Assembly (NCBI GenBank): GCA_019623805.1
Contig: CP053680.1
Location: forward strand, 2,396,001-2,460,000
DNA length: 64,000 bases
Origin: Gammaproteobacteria bacterium (ex Lamellibrachia satsuma)
Lineage (GTDB): Bacteria; Pseudomonadota; Gammaproteobacteria; Chromatiales; Chromatiaceae
Direction of reading: 5' to 3'
Every line of letters begins with the position of its first letter. Positions within the stretch are counted from its first letter, which is position 1. Shown here piece after piece: positions 1-8,570 of this stretch. A program made the position numbers and the translations under genes. The notes beneath the pieces are model-generated. The model did not search any database and was not told the origin of the DNA. It was given only the letters and a program-made list of their open reading frames with translations.

Positions 1-187
1 CGATACAGGGGCGATGGAGCCGATTATCGACGACATCATTGCCAACAATCCAAAGCAGGTTGAACAGTTCCGCGCGGGCAAGGAGAAACTGTTGGGTTTC
101 TTTGTCGGCCAGGTCATGAAAGCGACCAGAGGCAAGGCCAATCCTGAACAGGTCAACGAGCTTCTGCTGAAAAAACTCAAGGCCTGA
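1..187 (+). CDS. gatB: Aspartyl/glutamyl-tRNA amidotransferase subunit B, C-terminal end (partial)
   Basis: Reading from base 2, about 61 codons remain before the TGA at 185-187. They encode the helical YqeY/GatB tail domain, with recognisable stretches [30 protein letters not shown] and a Lys-rich end. GatB is the kinase/tRNA-binding subunit of GatCAB, which amidates misacylated Glu-tRNA(Gln) or Asp-tRNA(Asn). The 5-prime part lies outside the window. The identification rests on the conserved tail only, but this tail is characteristic of the family. Confidence 0.85.
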   Translation, partial: DTGAMEPIIDDIIANNPKQVEQFRAGKEKLLGFFVGQVMKATRGKANPEQVNELLLKKLKA

Positions 188-247
188 TTGTTCAGGAAAG
201 GTTCAGGGGCTAAGAGCGAGAATAAACATAAGGAAGCTCTGAATAAT

Positions 248-338
248 TGTCATTCGAACGCAGTGAGAAATCTTATACCTCGAAACCTGGCTATGCGCTT
301 TGTAGGTTGAGATCTCTCCCTGAGGTCGAGATGACAGT
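248..338. repeat. Palindromic intergenic repeat, family B copy 1
   Basis: The two ends are inverted copies of each other: GTCATTCGAACGCAGTGAGA on the left and TCTCTCCCTGAGGTCGAGATGAC on the right, as far as the reverse complement is compared. A second copy lies at 56126-56213 between moaD and moaE. It has no coding potential of its own; the short open frame across it is not credible. It sits in the leader of the protease gene. Function unknown. Confidence 0.65.
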
Positions 339-365
339 AACGCAATTAATCAGAGCTTCCCTGAT

Positions 366-398
366 ATTGCAGGAGCGGTGCCCCGCCGCTCCTGCATA
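366..398. repeat. GC-rich palindromic repeat, family C copy 1
   Basis: A perfect-looking hairpin in which GCAGGAGCGG is followed after a short loop by CCGCTCCTGC. It resembles the left and right ends of the element at 5868-5934. It lies about 60 bases upstream of the protease start and has no T-tract, so it is not a standard terminator. The rest of 188-460 shows nothing else that can be supported. Confidence 0.55.
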
Positions 399-460
399 CT
401 CCTCGCAGCAGGCTGTGGGGAATCATGTTCAAAAGGATTAACTAACCGGAGACGGGTTGC

Positions 461-2575
461 ATGCGTGCTGGAATATCCCCTTTATTATTTGTCGTTGCAC
501 TTTTTGGTTTGCCCTGCAGTGGATCGGCTGCCATCTGGAGTGATGTCCCGGCTGGGGATACCGCTGCCCGCGGGATGACTGCGGAACCACTCTACTATCG
601 ATCCCTGCAAGCGGATGATGGCGCCTTGCGGCAGGCGCTGGCGGCTGCCCCTCTGGAGTTTACCAGCAGTCAGGGCTCGGAACTCAGCTTGCCCATGCCC
701 AACGGCACGATGCAGCGCTTTCGACTCGAACTCTCACCGATATTGGCGCCGGAACTGGCAGCGCGCTATCCGGAGATAACCACCTACCAGGTTCATGGTG
801 TCGATGATCCCGGTGCCAGCGGTCGGCTGGATATGACCCCACAGGGGTTTCACGGCATGATCACCTCTACCGCCGGTACTGTCTTTATCGATCCGGATGG
901 GAGTGGCGGTTACCGCGCCTACTACAAAGGTGACTACGTCCTGGCGCAGCGCGGCATGGGGGCTGAAAGCGGATTTGCCTGCGCCGTGGACGGGGATCAG
1001 CAGACGGCCTTGCGCAGCGATGGGGATACAGCCCAACGCACCAGTGGACAGCGTCGTAATTATCGGCTGGCCCTGGCGGCCACCGGCGAATACACCCAGT
1101 TTCACGGTGGCACCAAGATCAGTGCGCTCTCTGCCATGGTGACCGCCATCAACCGGGTCAATCAGATCTATGGGCGGGATATCGCGGTGCAGTTCATACT
1201 GGTTGCCGGAAATGACCGGATTATCTACACGGATGGTGCTTCCGATCCCTACCCCGATCCGAATAATGACCTCTCAGATTTTCTAACTCCGAATAGAACT
1301 AATCTTGATAACGTTATCGGTAGTGCAAACTACGATATCGGGCATGTGTTCAGTACTTGGATCGGTGGCGGTGTCGCTTTTTTGGATAGTGTCTGTGACA
1401 GCGATTTAAAAGGTGGTGGGGTGACTGGTGGTTCTGCGCCTATCGGTGACGCCTTCTATATCGATTTTGTCTCCCATGAAATCGGTCACCAGTTCGGTGC
1501 AGATCATACCTTCGACGGTACCGCGGGTGCTTGTGCCGGAAACAGGATACCTGTGACGGCGGTAGAGCCTGGCAGTGGCTCTACCATCATGAGTTATGCG
1601 GGTATCTGCAATCCGGAAAATCTGCAACTCAACTCGGATGCCACCTTTCATGGGGTGAGTATTGGACAGATGGTGGCTTTTTCCACTCTGGGTGGTGGTA
1701 GCAGTTGCGGGACACTCGCATCCAGCGGCAATACGGCTCCCACAGCAAATGCCGGGGCGGCTTTCACTATTCCAAAAAGTACGCCTTTTGCCCTGACCGG
1801 CTCTGCTCTTGACCCAGAACTGGACACCCTCTCCTATCAGTGGGACCAGATGGATCCAGGCTCCCCGTTGTTCCGCTCCTATCTGCCGAAAGATACACCG
1901 GTCCGAAACTTCCCCCGGCTCAGTTACCAGTTGACGTGGGCTCCAGGGGAGATCGGCGAAATCCTGCCGACGGTGAGCAGAACCATGAGATTTCGGCTTA
2001 CCGCCCGAGACGGCAACTCCGGTGTGGATGAGGCCGATCTGGTGGTGACTGTGGATGGGGGTACCGGCCCTTTTGATGTAAATGGTGGCGTGCTGAATAT
2101 CGCGGGCAACTATCCAGGCGGATTCGCCCAGACTATCAACTGGGCAGTGGGCGGTACCGGGGGCAGCTGTCCTCAGGTTGAAATCTCGCTTCTCTCATTC
2201 AGTGCCGATGGTTCAACCTATTGCGACCACAATGACGATGCGGTTTTGAATCTTGGGACATTTCCCAATACCGGTTCGGCGTCGCCAATCCTGCCCAACA
2301 GTCTGGTTGCCAGAGGCCGGGTGCGGGTGGCCTGCAGCAACAATATCTTTTTCAGCCTCTCGGATGCGGATATCGGCGTTACAGGCACCACTGCCGCCGG
2401 AACGGCCTGCAAGGCCACAGACGGTACCGCCCTTGAACACGGCACCATCTTCGTGGATGCCGGTGGCAATGTGACTATTCCGGATGGGGGGGGTGGCGGA
2501 GCGGCACTCTGGCTGCCGCTACTGCTCGGTTTGGGCGGTATAGGTTACACGCTACGAAGAAGATGCAACGCCTGA
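461..2575 (+). CDS. Secreted reprolysin-like zinc metalloprotease with GlyGly-CTERM sorting tail
   Basis: A 704-residue exported protein. A signal peptide spans about residues 1-23. A propeptide-like region of about 170 residues is followed by an M12B/reprolysin-like metalloprotease domain (about 195-420). The extended zinc motif HEIGHQFGADH is at 339-349 and the Met-turn IMSYAG at about 376-381. An Ig/PKD-like segment begins near residue 425. The C-terminus is a Gly run (about 676-680), one hydrophobic helix and an RRR cluster, which is the architecture of GlyGly-CTERM proteins processed by rhombosortase. A rhombosortase gene lies just downstream on the other strand. A GGAG ribosome site precedes the ATG by about nine bases. 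Substrate unknown. Expected location: outer surface or outside the cell after tail cleavage. Confidence 0.85.
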   Translation: MRAGISPLLFVVALFGLPCSGSAAIWSDVPAGDTAARGMTAEPLYYRSLQADDGALRQALAAAPLEFTSSQGSELSLPMPNGTMQRFRLELSPILAPELAARYPEITTYQVHGVDDPGASGRLDMTPQGFHGMITSTAGTVFIDPDGSGGYRAYYKGDYVLAQRGMGAESGFACAVDGDQQTALRSDGDTAQRTSGQRRNYRLALAATGEYTQFHGGTKISALSAMVTAINRVNQIYGRDIAVQFILVAGNDRIIYTDGASDPYPDPNNDLSDFLTPNRTNLDNVIGSANYDIGHVFSTWIGGGVAFLDSVCDSDLKGGGVTGGSAPIGDAFYIDFVSHEIGHQFGADHTFDGTAGACAGNRIPVTAVEPGSGSTIMSYAGICNPENLQLNSDATFHGVSIGQMVAFSTLGGGSSCGTLASSGNTAPTANAGAAFTIPKSTPFALTGSALDPELDTLSYQWDQMDPGSPLFRSYLPKDTPVRNFPRLSYQLTWAPGEIGEILPTVSRTMRFRLTARDGNSGVDEADLVVTVDGGTGPFDVNGGVLNIAGNYPGGFAQTINWAVGGTGGSCPQVEISLLSFSADGSTYCDHNDDAVLNLGTFPNTGSASPILPNSLVARGRVRVACSNNIFFSLSDADIGVTGTTAAGTACKATDGTALEHGTIFVDAGGNVTIPDGGGGGAALWLPLLLGLGGIGYTLRRRCNA

Positions 2576-2605
2576 CCTGGTACACGGGAAGCCGCTGTTT
2601 GCTGA

Positions 2606-2992
2606 CTATTTGGAACGGTCCAGGCAGCGCTTCAGCATGACGTGGTTATACTGCTCGGCATACTTCTGAGCCTCTTGCAGCAGCTTCAGATGCAGATCAC
2701 TGACGACCGCATCGGTGGATCCCTCAAGATAGCGAATGCCGCATACCGATTTCGCCTTTGATGAGGACTCCACCGGCACACCCGGCAGGGTCGGACTGCG
2801 GGTCGCCATCGCGATCAGTCGGTGGTCTCCCCGTTTGATCGCCGTATCCGCGTCTTTTGTCGCATCGGCATTTTTCAGCCAGGCGAGGGAAGTGACCGCT
2901 TCTCGTTCTTCCGGTGACATCTGGGAAACATCTATCTCCTGACAGCCAAAAAGTCCAAACAGCAAAATTGACAAGAGTGCAATAGGTTTCAC
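2606..2992 (-). CDS. Small predicted lipoprotein of unknown function
   Basis: 128 residues with a GTG start. The N-terminus is a lipoprotein signal ending in LFGLFGC, so Cys17 would be lipidated. The mature part is helical and charged, with only two further Cys (near the middle and near the C-terminus). No family is recognised. The start codon overlaps the stop of the rhombosortase gene (GTGA), so the two are probably translated together. It ends 30 bases from the convergent protease gene. Its position suggests a link with rhombosortase processing, but nothing in the sequence proves it. Confidence 0.75.
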   Translation of the reverse strand: MKPIALLSILLFGLFGCQEIDVSQMSPEEREAVTSLAWLKNADATKDADTAIKRGDHRLIAMATRSPTLPGVPVESSSKAKSVCGIRYLEGSTDAVVSDLHLKLLQEAQKYAEQYNHVMLKRCLDRSK

Positions 2993-3567
2993 TCAGGATC
3001 CTCATTTCTAAATCGGAGAGCCACTCTCTCCAGCCCCCATATTACTGCCCCGGAGATGGCGCCGTAAAGGTGTGCGTCGACGATCACGCTGCCCTGGGTC
3101 AGGGAGACACTGCCCGGTAGCGGTCCCTGGTGTTGTTCCCACAAGAGCTTACCCGCCAGTAGAACCAACATGATCACGGAAGACTGGGGAGATGTCAGCG
3201 CCCTGTCCAGCAGCGCCAGTGCCAGCAGGCCGTGCAGGGCGCCGGAGAAACCGGCATACCAGCCTACATCCGGGCTGAAGAGCAGAAGTCCCAGCGAGGT
3301 TCCCAGGGTGAGCAGCAGCAATCTCAGCCGGATGTCCGGTAGGAAGAAAAGTTCCAGGATGAGCCAGAAGGCCAATAGATTGAGTAGCAGATGGGGCCAG
3401 CCCAGGTGTACCAGGTGGGCAGTGATCAGACGCCAGAGTTGCCCGTTTCCGATGGCTGCATTTTCGTAACGCAGCACCTGTTGCCAGCTATCAGGCAGCA
3501 GCAGGATCAGGAAACAGAGCGAGGAGAGCAGGAGCGGGGTGATCCTGCATTGAAGCAACGAAGGCAC
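2989..3567 (-). CDS. rrtA: Rhombosortase (rhomboid-family GlyGly-CTERM processing protease)
   Basis: 192 residues from a GTG at 3567 that is preceded by AAGGA at six-base spacing. A longer frame starting at 3618 would begin inside a repeat and is less likely. The protein is an integral inner-membrane rhomboid with about six hydrophobic helices. The nucleophile motif GFSGALHG places the catalytic Ser at 108. The second catalytic residue is His166 in VDAHLYGA. The HLVHLGWPHLLLN segment (51-63) is the conserved rhomboid His/Asn helix. Its short length and the adjacent GlyGly-CTERM protease fit the rhombosortase subfamily, which cleaves such tails, rather than a housekeeping GlpG. Confidence 0.85.
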   Translation of the reverse strand: MPSLLQCRITPLLLSSLCFLILLLPDSWQQVLRYENAAIGNGQLWRLITAHLVHLGWPHLLLNLLAFWLILELFFLPDIRLRLLLLTLGTSLGLLLFSPDVGWYAGFSGALHGLLALALLDRALTSPQSSVIMLVLLAGKLLWEQHQGPLPGSVSLTQGSVIVDAHLYGAISGAVIWGLERVALRFRNEDPE

Positions 3568-3589
3568 TAGTCGTCCTTCATTTAGGATG

Positions 3590-3669
3590 TGCAGGGTGCG
3601 CCATGCGCACCAAAACAAGCCGTAATCACGCTATTCACGCAAATCATGGTGCGCACAGCGCACTCTACC
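3590..3669. repeat. GTAGGGTGCGC palindromic repeat, family A copy 1
   Basis: The left arm GCAGGGTGCGCCATGCGCACC and right arm GGTGCGCACAGCGCACTCTACC are separated by about 33 bases. Each arm is itself a small palindrome. Related copies lie at about 17511, 20473 and 45473. It fills the gap between moeB and rrtA. REP-like; no function is evident. Confidence 0.65.
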
Positions 3670-3706
3670 TCCTGGTTGAACCCGCAATCATCACATTGAA
3701 GTAGCA

Positions 3707-4444
3707 CTAGCTGCAAACCGGGCAGTGCGGGTCTGCCTTGAGCTTGAGACTGCGCCACTGCATGTGCAGCGCATCCAGAATCAACAGTTGTCCCTCGAGT
3801 GTCGATCCGGCGCCGGTAAGGCACTTGATGGCCTCCGTGGCCTGGATGCTGCCGATGATGCCGACCACCGGCGCGAGCACGCCGTTGGCGGTGCAGGTGT
3901 CCTCCACCTGGCCGTTTTCGGGGTAGAGGCAGCGGTAGCAGGGGCTGCCGGGTTTACCGGGAAAGACGCTGACCTGTCCCTCCATGCGGATTGCCGCGCC
4001 GGATACCAGGGGGGTGCTGTTCTCGTGGCAGGCGGCATTGATGGCGAAGCGGGTAGCGAAGTTGTCGCAGGCGTCGACCACGAGGTCTGCCCGCTGGATC
4101 TGTGCGGAGAGCTCATCCCCTTCAAGCTGATGTCCGATGCACTCGATTTCGATCTCGGGATTGAGTGCGGCAAGCGCCTGCTTTGCAGATTCAACCTTTG
4201 GTGTGCCGATACGGTCGGTGGTGTGGATGATCTGGCGTTGCAGGTTGCTCAGGTCGACCTGGTCGAAATCGACAAGTGTCAGCCGTCCGATCCCGGCGGC
4301 TGCAAGATACATCGCCACCGGCGCGCCCAGTCCACCAAGACCGATGAGCAGTACGCTGGCATCGAGTAGCCGTTGCTGTCCCTCGATGCCGATGGAGGGC
4401 AGCATGATCTGGCGGCTGTAGCGCAGCAGTTGTTCGTCGTTCAT
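3707..4444 (-). CDS. moeB: Molybdopterin-synthase adenylyltransferase (MoeB/ThiF/HesA family)
   Basis: 245 residues from the ATG at 4444, close to the 249 of E. coli MoeB. It activates the C-terminal Gly-Gly of MoaD by adenylation so that it can be thiocarboxylated. The nucleotide loop GLGGLG is at 35-40 and DxDxVDxSNLQRQ-type residues at 59-71. Zinc Cys pairs are C169/C172 (CYRC) and C241/C244 (CPVC), and there is a conserved Cys at 184 (DTCTANG). There is no rhodanese tail. MoaD, MoaE, MoaB and MoeA are encoded at 54-56.7 kb. ThiF activity cannot be excluded, but the prmC-moeB neighbourhood is known from pseudomonads. The ribosome site is weak and a TTG 33 bases upstream is an alternative start. 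Confidence 0.85.
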   Translation of the reverse strand: MNDEQLLRYSRQIMLPSIGIEGQQRLLDASVLLIGLGGLGAPVAMYLAAAGIGRLTLVDFDQVDLSNLQRQIIHTTDRIGTPKVESAKQALAALNPEIEIECIGHQLEGDELSAQIQRADLVVDACDNFATRFAINAACHENSTPLVSGAAIRMEGQVSVFPGKPGSPCYRCLYPENGQVEDTCTANGVLAPVVGIIGSIQATEAIKCLTGAGSTLEGQLLILDALHMQWRSLKLKADPHCPVCS

Positions 4445-4487
4445 TGGAGTTGGAATCCCGTCAGGTCTGACAGGCAACCATAATAAA

Positions 4488-4898
4488 TTAGAGATATTTG
4501 CGCCAGTGCTCGGGGCGGTGATCCCGGCAATGATGGTCGATGCTCTGATAGCGTTTGGCGAAGATGTTGCGGGTGCAGTTGGGATTGCCCTTGGTGCAAC
4601 CCCGAACGGCGCGCTGGTTCTCTTCGGTGTAGTAGTGCAGCGCGCGTATCAGCCGGTACAGCAGGCGGTTGTCGATGTGCAGTCCCATACTGGTCAGGCC
4701 CACCTCGATCTGCTCCAGGGTGATATCCATGATGTGATAAGTCACCTGCAGATGATGAGCGTCGATGGGATCGACCCGCATTACGCCTTCCACATCGGCA
4801 AGCAGCAGCGCAGCGGTCTGAGCCTGATTCGGATCCGGGTGAAACTCAACGAAGTGAATACTTCGATGTTTGATGAATTCGTGACCATCAATATCCAT
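4488..4898 (-). CDS. Conserved-looking hypothetical protein, small ferredoxin-like fold candidate
   Basis: 136 residues from the ATG at 4898, with AGGA nine bases upstream; a TTG at 4907 is in the same frame. No family is recognised. Residues about 13-75 alternate strand-helix-strand-strand-helix-strand in a way that suggests an HMA/ACT-like alpha-beta sandwich. The C-terminal half is rich in His, Arg and Cys (C101, C108, C124, with HHCRDHRPEHW near the end), a possible metal site. It lies between prmC and moeB on the same strand, so it is probably in their operon. The function is open. Confidence 0.65.
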   Translation of the reverse strand: MDIDGHEFIKHRSIHFVEFHPDPNQAQTAALLLADVEGVMRVDPIDAHHLQVTYHIMDITLEQIEVGLTSMGLHIDNRLLYRLIRALHYYTEENQRAVRGCTKGNPNCTRNIFAKRYQSIDHHCRDHRPEHWRKYL

Positions 4899-4981
4899 AG
4901 TCGACAATCCTAGCTAATGTAGGGGAATTTTCAAGTGGCAGAACCCATGGAATTGTCTGTTCTGCGATAAATTCGGGTTTT

Positions 4982-5848
4982 TCAGGCAGAGGTTATTTCA
5001 TGTGGCATACGGCCCTCAGTGATCCTTTCATGTCCGGCCAGGTCGCGATGGGATTGAACCCCTGTCAGTCCGGCCTCCAGCAAAAGCGCCTGCACGGCTG
5101 CTGCCTGGTCAAAACCGTGTTCCAGCAACAGCCAGCCACCGGGTAACAGATGGTTGTGGGCTGCAGTGGTGATTTCGCGGATATCATCCAGCCCGTCATG
5201 GCCTGCGGCCAGCGCCTCTCTGGGCTCGCTGGAGAGATCTCCTTGGGCGAGGTGAGGGTCATCACTGGGGATATAGGGCGGATTGCTCAGGATGAGTCTG
5301 AAGCGGCCGTGGCCAGGCAGTGCTTCAAACCAACTGCCCAAGTGGAAGTGCACGTTATTGAACCCCAGCTTGTCACCATTTTTCCGGGCAACGGTAAGGG
5401 CTGCGGATGAGCGGTCAGTGGCGTGGATCTCGCAGTCAGGGCGTTCGCTGGCGATTGCCAGGGCGATGGCACCGCTGCCGGTGCCCAGATCGGCAATGCG
5501 GCAATGATTCTCCTGCGGCAAATGGGCCAGCGCCTGCTCAACCAGCAGTTCTGTGTCGGGACGGGGGATCAGTGTGTCCGGTGTGACCTCCAGCTCCAGG
5601 GACCAGAACTCCCGCCGTCCGGTGATATAGGCGATGGGTTCACCCTTGCGGCGCCTTTGAAGCAGTGCCTGATAGGCCTGATACAGGGCGATGTCGAGCA
5701 TTTTTTCAGGCCAGGCGTAGAGATGGCTGCAGGGTTTTTGGAGCAGATGGCAGAGCAGTACTGCCGCTTCCAGTTGGGATGAACCGTCAGGTTGCGCCCC
5801 CAGGATAGATGCCGCTTCCTCCAGGGTCTGTTTGATGTTTTTCTGCAT
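4982..5848 (-). CDS. prmC: Peptide chain release factor N5-glutamine methyltransferase
   Basis: 288 residues. It methylates the Gln of the GGQ motif in RF1 and RF2 using S-adenosylmethionine. A helical N-terminal domain (about 1-75) is followed by a Rossmann methyltransferase with the SAM motif DLGTGSG (120-126) and the catalytic NPPY at 189-192. IPRPDTE at 94-100 is a further PrmC signature. Its substrate gene prfA lies directly upstream on the same strand, separated by an 87-base gap that holds a family C repeat. Cytoplasmic housekeeping enzyme. Confidence 0.95.
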   Translation of the reverse strand: MQKNIKQTLEEAASILGAQPDGSSQLEAAVLLCHLLQKPCSHLYAWPEKMLDIALYQAYQALLQRRRKGEPIAYITGRREFWSLELEVTPDTLIPRPDTELLVEQALAHLPQENHCRIADLGTGSGAIALAIASERPDCEIHATDRSSAALTVARKNGDKLGFNNVHFHLGSWFEALPGHGRFRLILSNPPYIPSDDPHLAQGDLSSEPREALAAGHDGLDDIREITTAAHNHLLPGGWLLLEHGFDQAAAVQALLLEAGLTGVQSHRDLAGHERITEGRMPHEITSA

Positions 5849-5867
5849 TGGAATAGCTTTGAACGGG

Positions 5868-5934
5868 GTAGGAACGGCGCCTCGCCGCGATGACTCCGCA
5901 GGTAGGTTAATCCGGCGAGGCCCCGCTCCTACAG
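5868..5934. repeat. GTAGGAGCGG palindromic repeat, family C copy 2
   Basis: GTAGGAACGGCGCCTCGCCG on the left pairs with CGGCGAGGCCCCGCTCCTAC on the right around a loop of about 27 bases. It occupies nearly the whole prfA-prmC gap. Related to the short hairpin at 366-398. No T-tract follows, so readthrough into prmC is expected. Confidence 0.6.
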
Positions 5935-5935
5935 C

Positions 5936-7012
5936 CTATTCACCCATCGCCGCCAGCGCCTCGGCTTGATGTTCGCGCAGTAACGGATCCACCACCTGGT
6001 CGAGCGTCCCGGTCATCACCTCGTCCAGTTTGTAGAGGGTCAGGTTGATACGGTGATCGGTAAGCCGGTTCTGGGGAAAATTGTAGGTGCGGATACGCTC
6101 GGAGCGATCCCCGCTGCCGACCTGCAGCTTGCGGGCGCTGGCCTGCTCGCTGGCGGCGACATCCTGGATCTGGGAGAGCAGTTTTGCCGACAGCAGAGAC
6201 ATGGCTCGGGCCTTGTTTTTGTGCTGTGAGCGTTCATCCTGGCACTCGACTACTATGCCTGTGGGAAGATGGGTGAGACGCACCGCCGAATCCGTCTTGT
6301 TGACGTGCTGGCCCCCGGCACCCGAGGCGCGGTAGGTGTCGATGCGCAGATCGCCGCTGTTGATCTCCACTTCGTCGACTGCCTCCGCCTCCGGCAGGAT
6401 GGCCACGGTGCAGGCGGAGGTGTGGACCCGCCCCTGGGATTCGGTTTCAGGCACCCGTTGCACCCGGTGTGCGCCGGATTCAAACTTCAGCCGGGAGTAG
6501 ACTGCATTGCCGCTGATGCGGCAGATGATCTCCTTGAAGCCACCGTGTTCGCCGGGACTCTCGCTGATGGTCTCCACCTGCCAGCGCTGTGTCTCGGCGT
6601 AGCGAAGATACATGCGGTGCAGGTCGCCCGCAAACAGTGCCGCCTCGGCACCGCCGGTGCCGGCGCGGATCTCCAGAAAGACATTGCGGCCGTCATTTGG
6701 ATCCGCAGGTATCAGCAGCAGCTGCAATTCGGGTTCCAGTGAATTGCGGGCCTGCTCAGCACCCTCCAGCTCCTCCTTGGCCAGTTCCGCCATCTCGGGA
6801 TCGTTCAACATCTCCCGGGCGACTTCAATATCCTCTTCTGCTGTTGTGTAGCTGCGATAGGTTTCGACTACCGGCTCCAATTGGGCGTACTCCCGGCTCA
6901 GATCTCGGAATAGATTCTGGTTGCCTTGAGTATCCGGTTCGGCCAGTAGGGCGGTGATCTCTTCAAAACGTTCGGCGATCTGATCCAGCTTGCCGCGCAG
7001 TGAAGGTTTCAT
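5936..7012 (-). CDS. prfA: Peptide chain release factor 1
   Basis: 358 residues. It ends translation at UAA and UAG. The peptidyl-hydrolysis motif [10 protein letters not shown] contains GGQ at 233-235. The codon-reading tripeptide is Pro188-Glu189-Thr190 (PxT type), which marks RF1 rather than RF2 (SPF). The middle residue is Glu, whereas E. coli has Ala. The start codon overlaps the hemA stop (ATGA), as in many gammaproteobacteria, and prmC, which modifies the GGQ, follows. Start [10 protein letters not shown] fits the family length. Confidence 0.96.
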   Translation of the reverse strand: MKPSLRGKLDQIAERFEEITALLAEPDTQGNQNLFRDLSREYAQLEPVVETYRSYTTAEEDIEVAREMLNDPEMAELAKEELEGAEQARNSLEPELQLLLIPADPNDGRNVFLEIRAGTGGAEAALFAGDLHRMYLRYAETQRWQVETISESPGEHGGFKEIICRISGNAVYSRLKFESGAHRVQRVPETESQGRVHTSACTVAILPEAEAVDEVEINSGDLRIDTYRASGAGGQHVNKTDSAVRLTHLPTGIVVECQDERSQHKNKARAMSLLSAKLLSQIQDVAASEQASARKLQVGSGDRSERIRTYNFPQNRLTDHRINLTLYKLDEVMTGTLDQVVDPLLREHQAEALAAMGE

Positions 7013-8277
7013 GATGTGCTGTCGAGTTGTTTCAGCTGAAACAGGGTATTGGCGGCCTCAAGCAGCTCAGTCTGGCCGTCGAAACCGGCTTGGCGTAACT
7101 GGGAGCTGGGGGTGTGGAGCAGTTTGTTGGTGAGCGTTCTGGCCAGGAACTGCAGTGTCTCTTCCGGAGATTTGCCCTTGTTGAGCTGCTGCAGTGCCTT
7201 CTTCAGCACTTCGTCCCGCAGCAGTTCCCCTTGATTGCGGTAGTCCTGGATCAGCTCAACCGCGTCGAGGGAACGCAGCCAGCCGATAAATTCGTCTACG
7301 TAGCGTTCAATGATCTCTTCCGCCTGCTCTGCTGCTTCCTGGCGGGAACGCATATTCTCCTGAATGACCTCATCCAGGTCATCGACCGTGTAGAGGTAGA
7401 TGTCGCTCAGATCCGATACTTCTGGCTCGATATCACGGGGTACCGCGATGTCCACCATGAAGATGGGTCTGTGCTTGCGCTCCTTGAGCGCACTCTCCAC
7501 GGTGCCTTTGCCCAGCACCGGCAGGGGGCTGGCAGTTGATGAGATAACGATGTCCGCCTCAGCAAGATGTCCGCTGAGTTCTGTCAGTGCGATGGCATAA
7601 CCTTCGAACTGGGCCGCCAGATTGTGCGCTTTCTCCACGGTTCGGTTGGCGACGATCATGTGGCCGATGCCGTTCTGGTGCAGGTGCCGGGCGGCAAGCT
7701 CAATGGTTTCGCCGGCGCCGATGAGCAGGGCTGTCTGCTCCGAAAGATCGCTGAATATCTGTTTTGCCAGACTGACGGCTGCGAAGGCGACCGAGACCGG
7801 GCTGTTGCCGATGGCAGTGTCGGTGCGGATCTGTTTGGCGACGGAGAAGGCGTGCTGAAACAAACGGCAGAGCAGTTTGCGGGTGGTGCCGGTTGCGTTT
7901 GCGGTCTGGAAGGCGGATTTTACCTGTCCCAGGATTTGCGGTTCGCCGAGTACCAGGGAGTCGAGTCCGCAGGAGACCCGCAACAGATGTTGTACTGCTG
8001 CATCGCCGAGGTGGCTGTAGAGGTAGGGGCTGACCCGTCCCTGCTCCAGACCGTGAAAATCGCTGATCCAGTCTGCTACGGAGGCCTGGGCATCGTCGTC
8101 GATGGTGCAGTAGAGTTCGGTGCGGTTACAGGTCGAAAGGATCACCGCTTCGTCCACCGCAGGATGCTCGCTCAGGTTGCGCAGGGCGCCGACGATGATG
8201 TCTGGCCCGAAGGTGAGCCGCTCCCGGATCTCCACCGGAGCGGTCTTATGGTTGAGTCCCAGAGCGAGTATTGTCAT
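7009..8277 (-). CDS. hemA: Glutamyl-tRNA reductase
   Basis: 422 residues. It catalyses the first committed step of C5-pathway tetrapyrrole synthesis, reducing Glu-tRNA(Glu) to glutamate-1-semialdehyde with NADPH. The N-terminal GLNHKTAP (7-14) and catalytic Cys50 in LSTCNRTE are diagnostic. A Rossmann NADPH domain includes [13 protein letters not shown], and a C-terminal dimerisation helix region follows. It heads the hemA-prfA-prmC cluster. A TATAAT hexamer lies just 21 bases upstream of the ATG, and no clear Shine-Dalgarno is seen. Confidence 0.96.
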   Translation of the reverse strand: MTILALGLNHKTAPVEIRERLTFGPDIIVGALRNLSEHPAVDEAVILSTCNRTELYCTIDDDAQASVADWISDFHGLEQGRVSPYLYSHLGDAAVQHLLRVSCGLDSLVLGEPQILGQVKSAFQTANATGTTRKLLCRLFQHAFSVAKQIRTDTAIGNSPVSVAFAAVSLAKQIFSDLSEQTALLIGAGETIELAARHLHQNGIGHMIVANRTVEKAHNLAAQFEGYAIALTELSGHLAEADIVISSTASPLPVLGKGTVESALKERKHRPIFMVDIAVPRDIEPEVSDLSDIYLYTVDDLDEVIQENMRSRQEAAEQAEEIIERYVDEFIGWLRSLDAVELIQDYRNQGELLRDEVLKKALQQLNKGKSPEETLQFLARTLTNKLLHTPSSQLRQAGFDGQTELLEAANTLFQLKQLDSTS

Positions 8278-8297
8278 TGAATTGTGAGCAGGTCTTG

Positions 8298-8303
8298 ATT
8301 ATA
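8298..8303 (-). promoter_or_regulatory. Candidate -10 box for hemA
   Basis: A perfect TATAAT read on the minus strand. A transcript would start near 8291 and leave a leader of only about 14 bases before the hemA ATG. The best -35 at suitable spacing (TAACAA, 16 bases) is poor, so this is tentative. The rest of 8304-8570 is a divergent spacer before ugd with no gene that I can support. Confidence 0.3.
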
Positions 8304-8570
8304 GGGCCAATGCGAAATTTTGTTATATCAAGGGGTTAAATTCAAGTTTGTCTTGCAGAAAAGGCTTTTTCGGGGCTTTTGGCAGCGGCCCGGAAATGAT
8401 CAAAGTAACAATATTCAGTGAAAATGTGGGAATTTGGTGCTTGTCGGTGCAACATTTGGTTCAAGTTTGGTAGCATGCCGACCGATATCTGGCAGTAAGC
8501 AAAATGACAGGCATGGCTCCCTGCGGGGTTGCCGGTGCCGAACAAATGGATAAATGGAGTCTTAAGGTAG

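Noticed and set aside
247..441. 64-residue frame before the protease gene
   Set aside because: It is made of repeat families B and C.
5936..7012. RF1 codon-reading motif PET as a sign of altered stop-codon use
   Set aside because: The middle position of the PxT motif is variable in RF1, and all genes here use standard stops.
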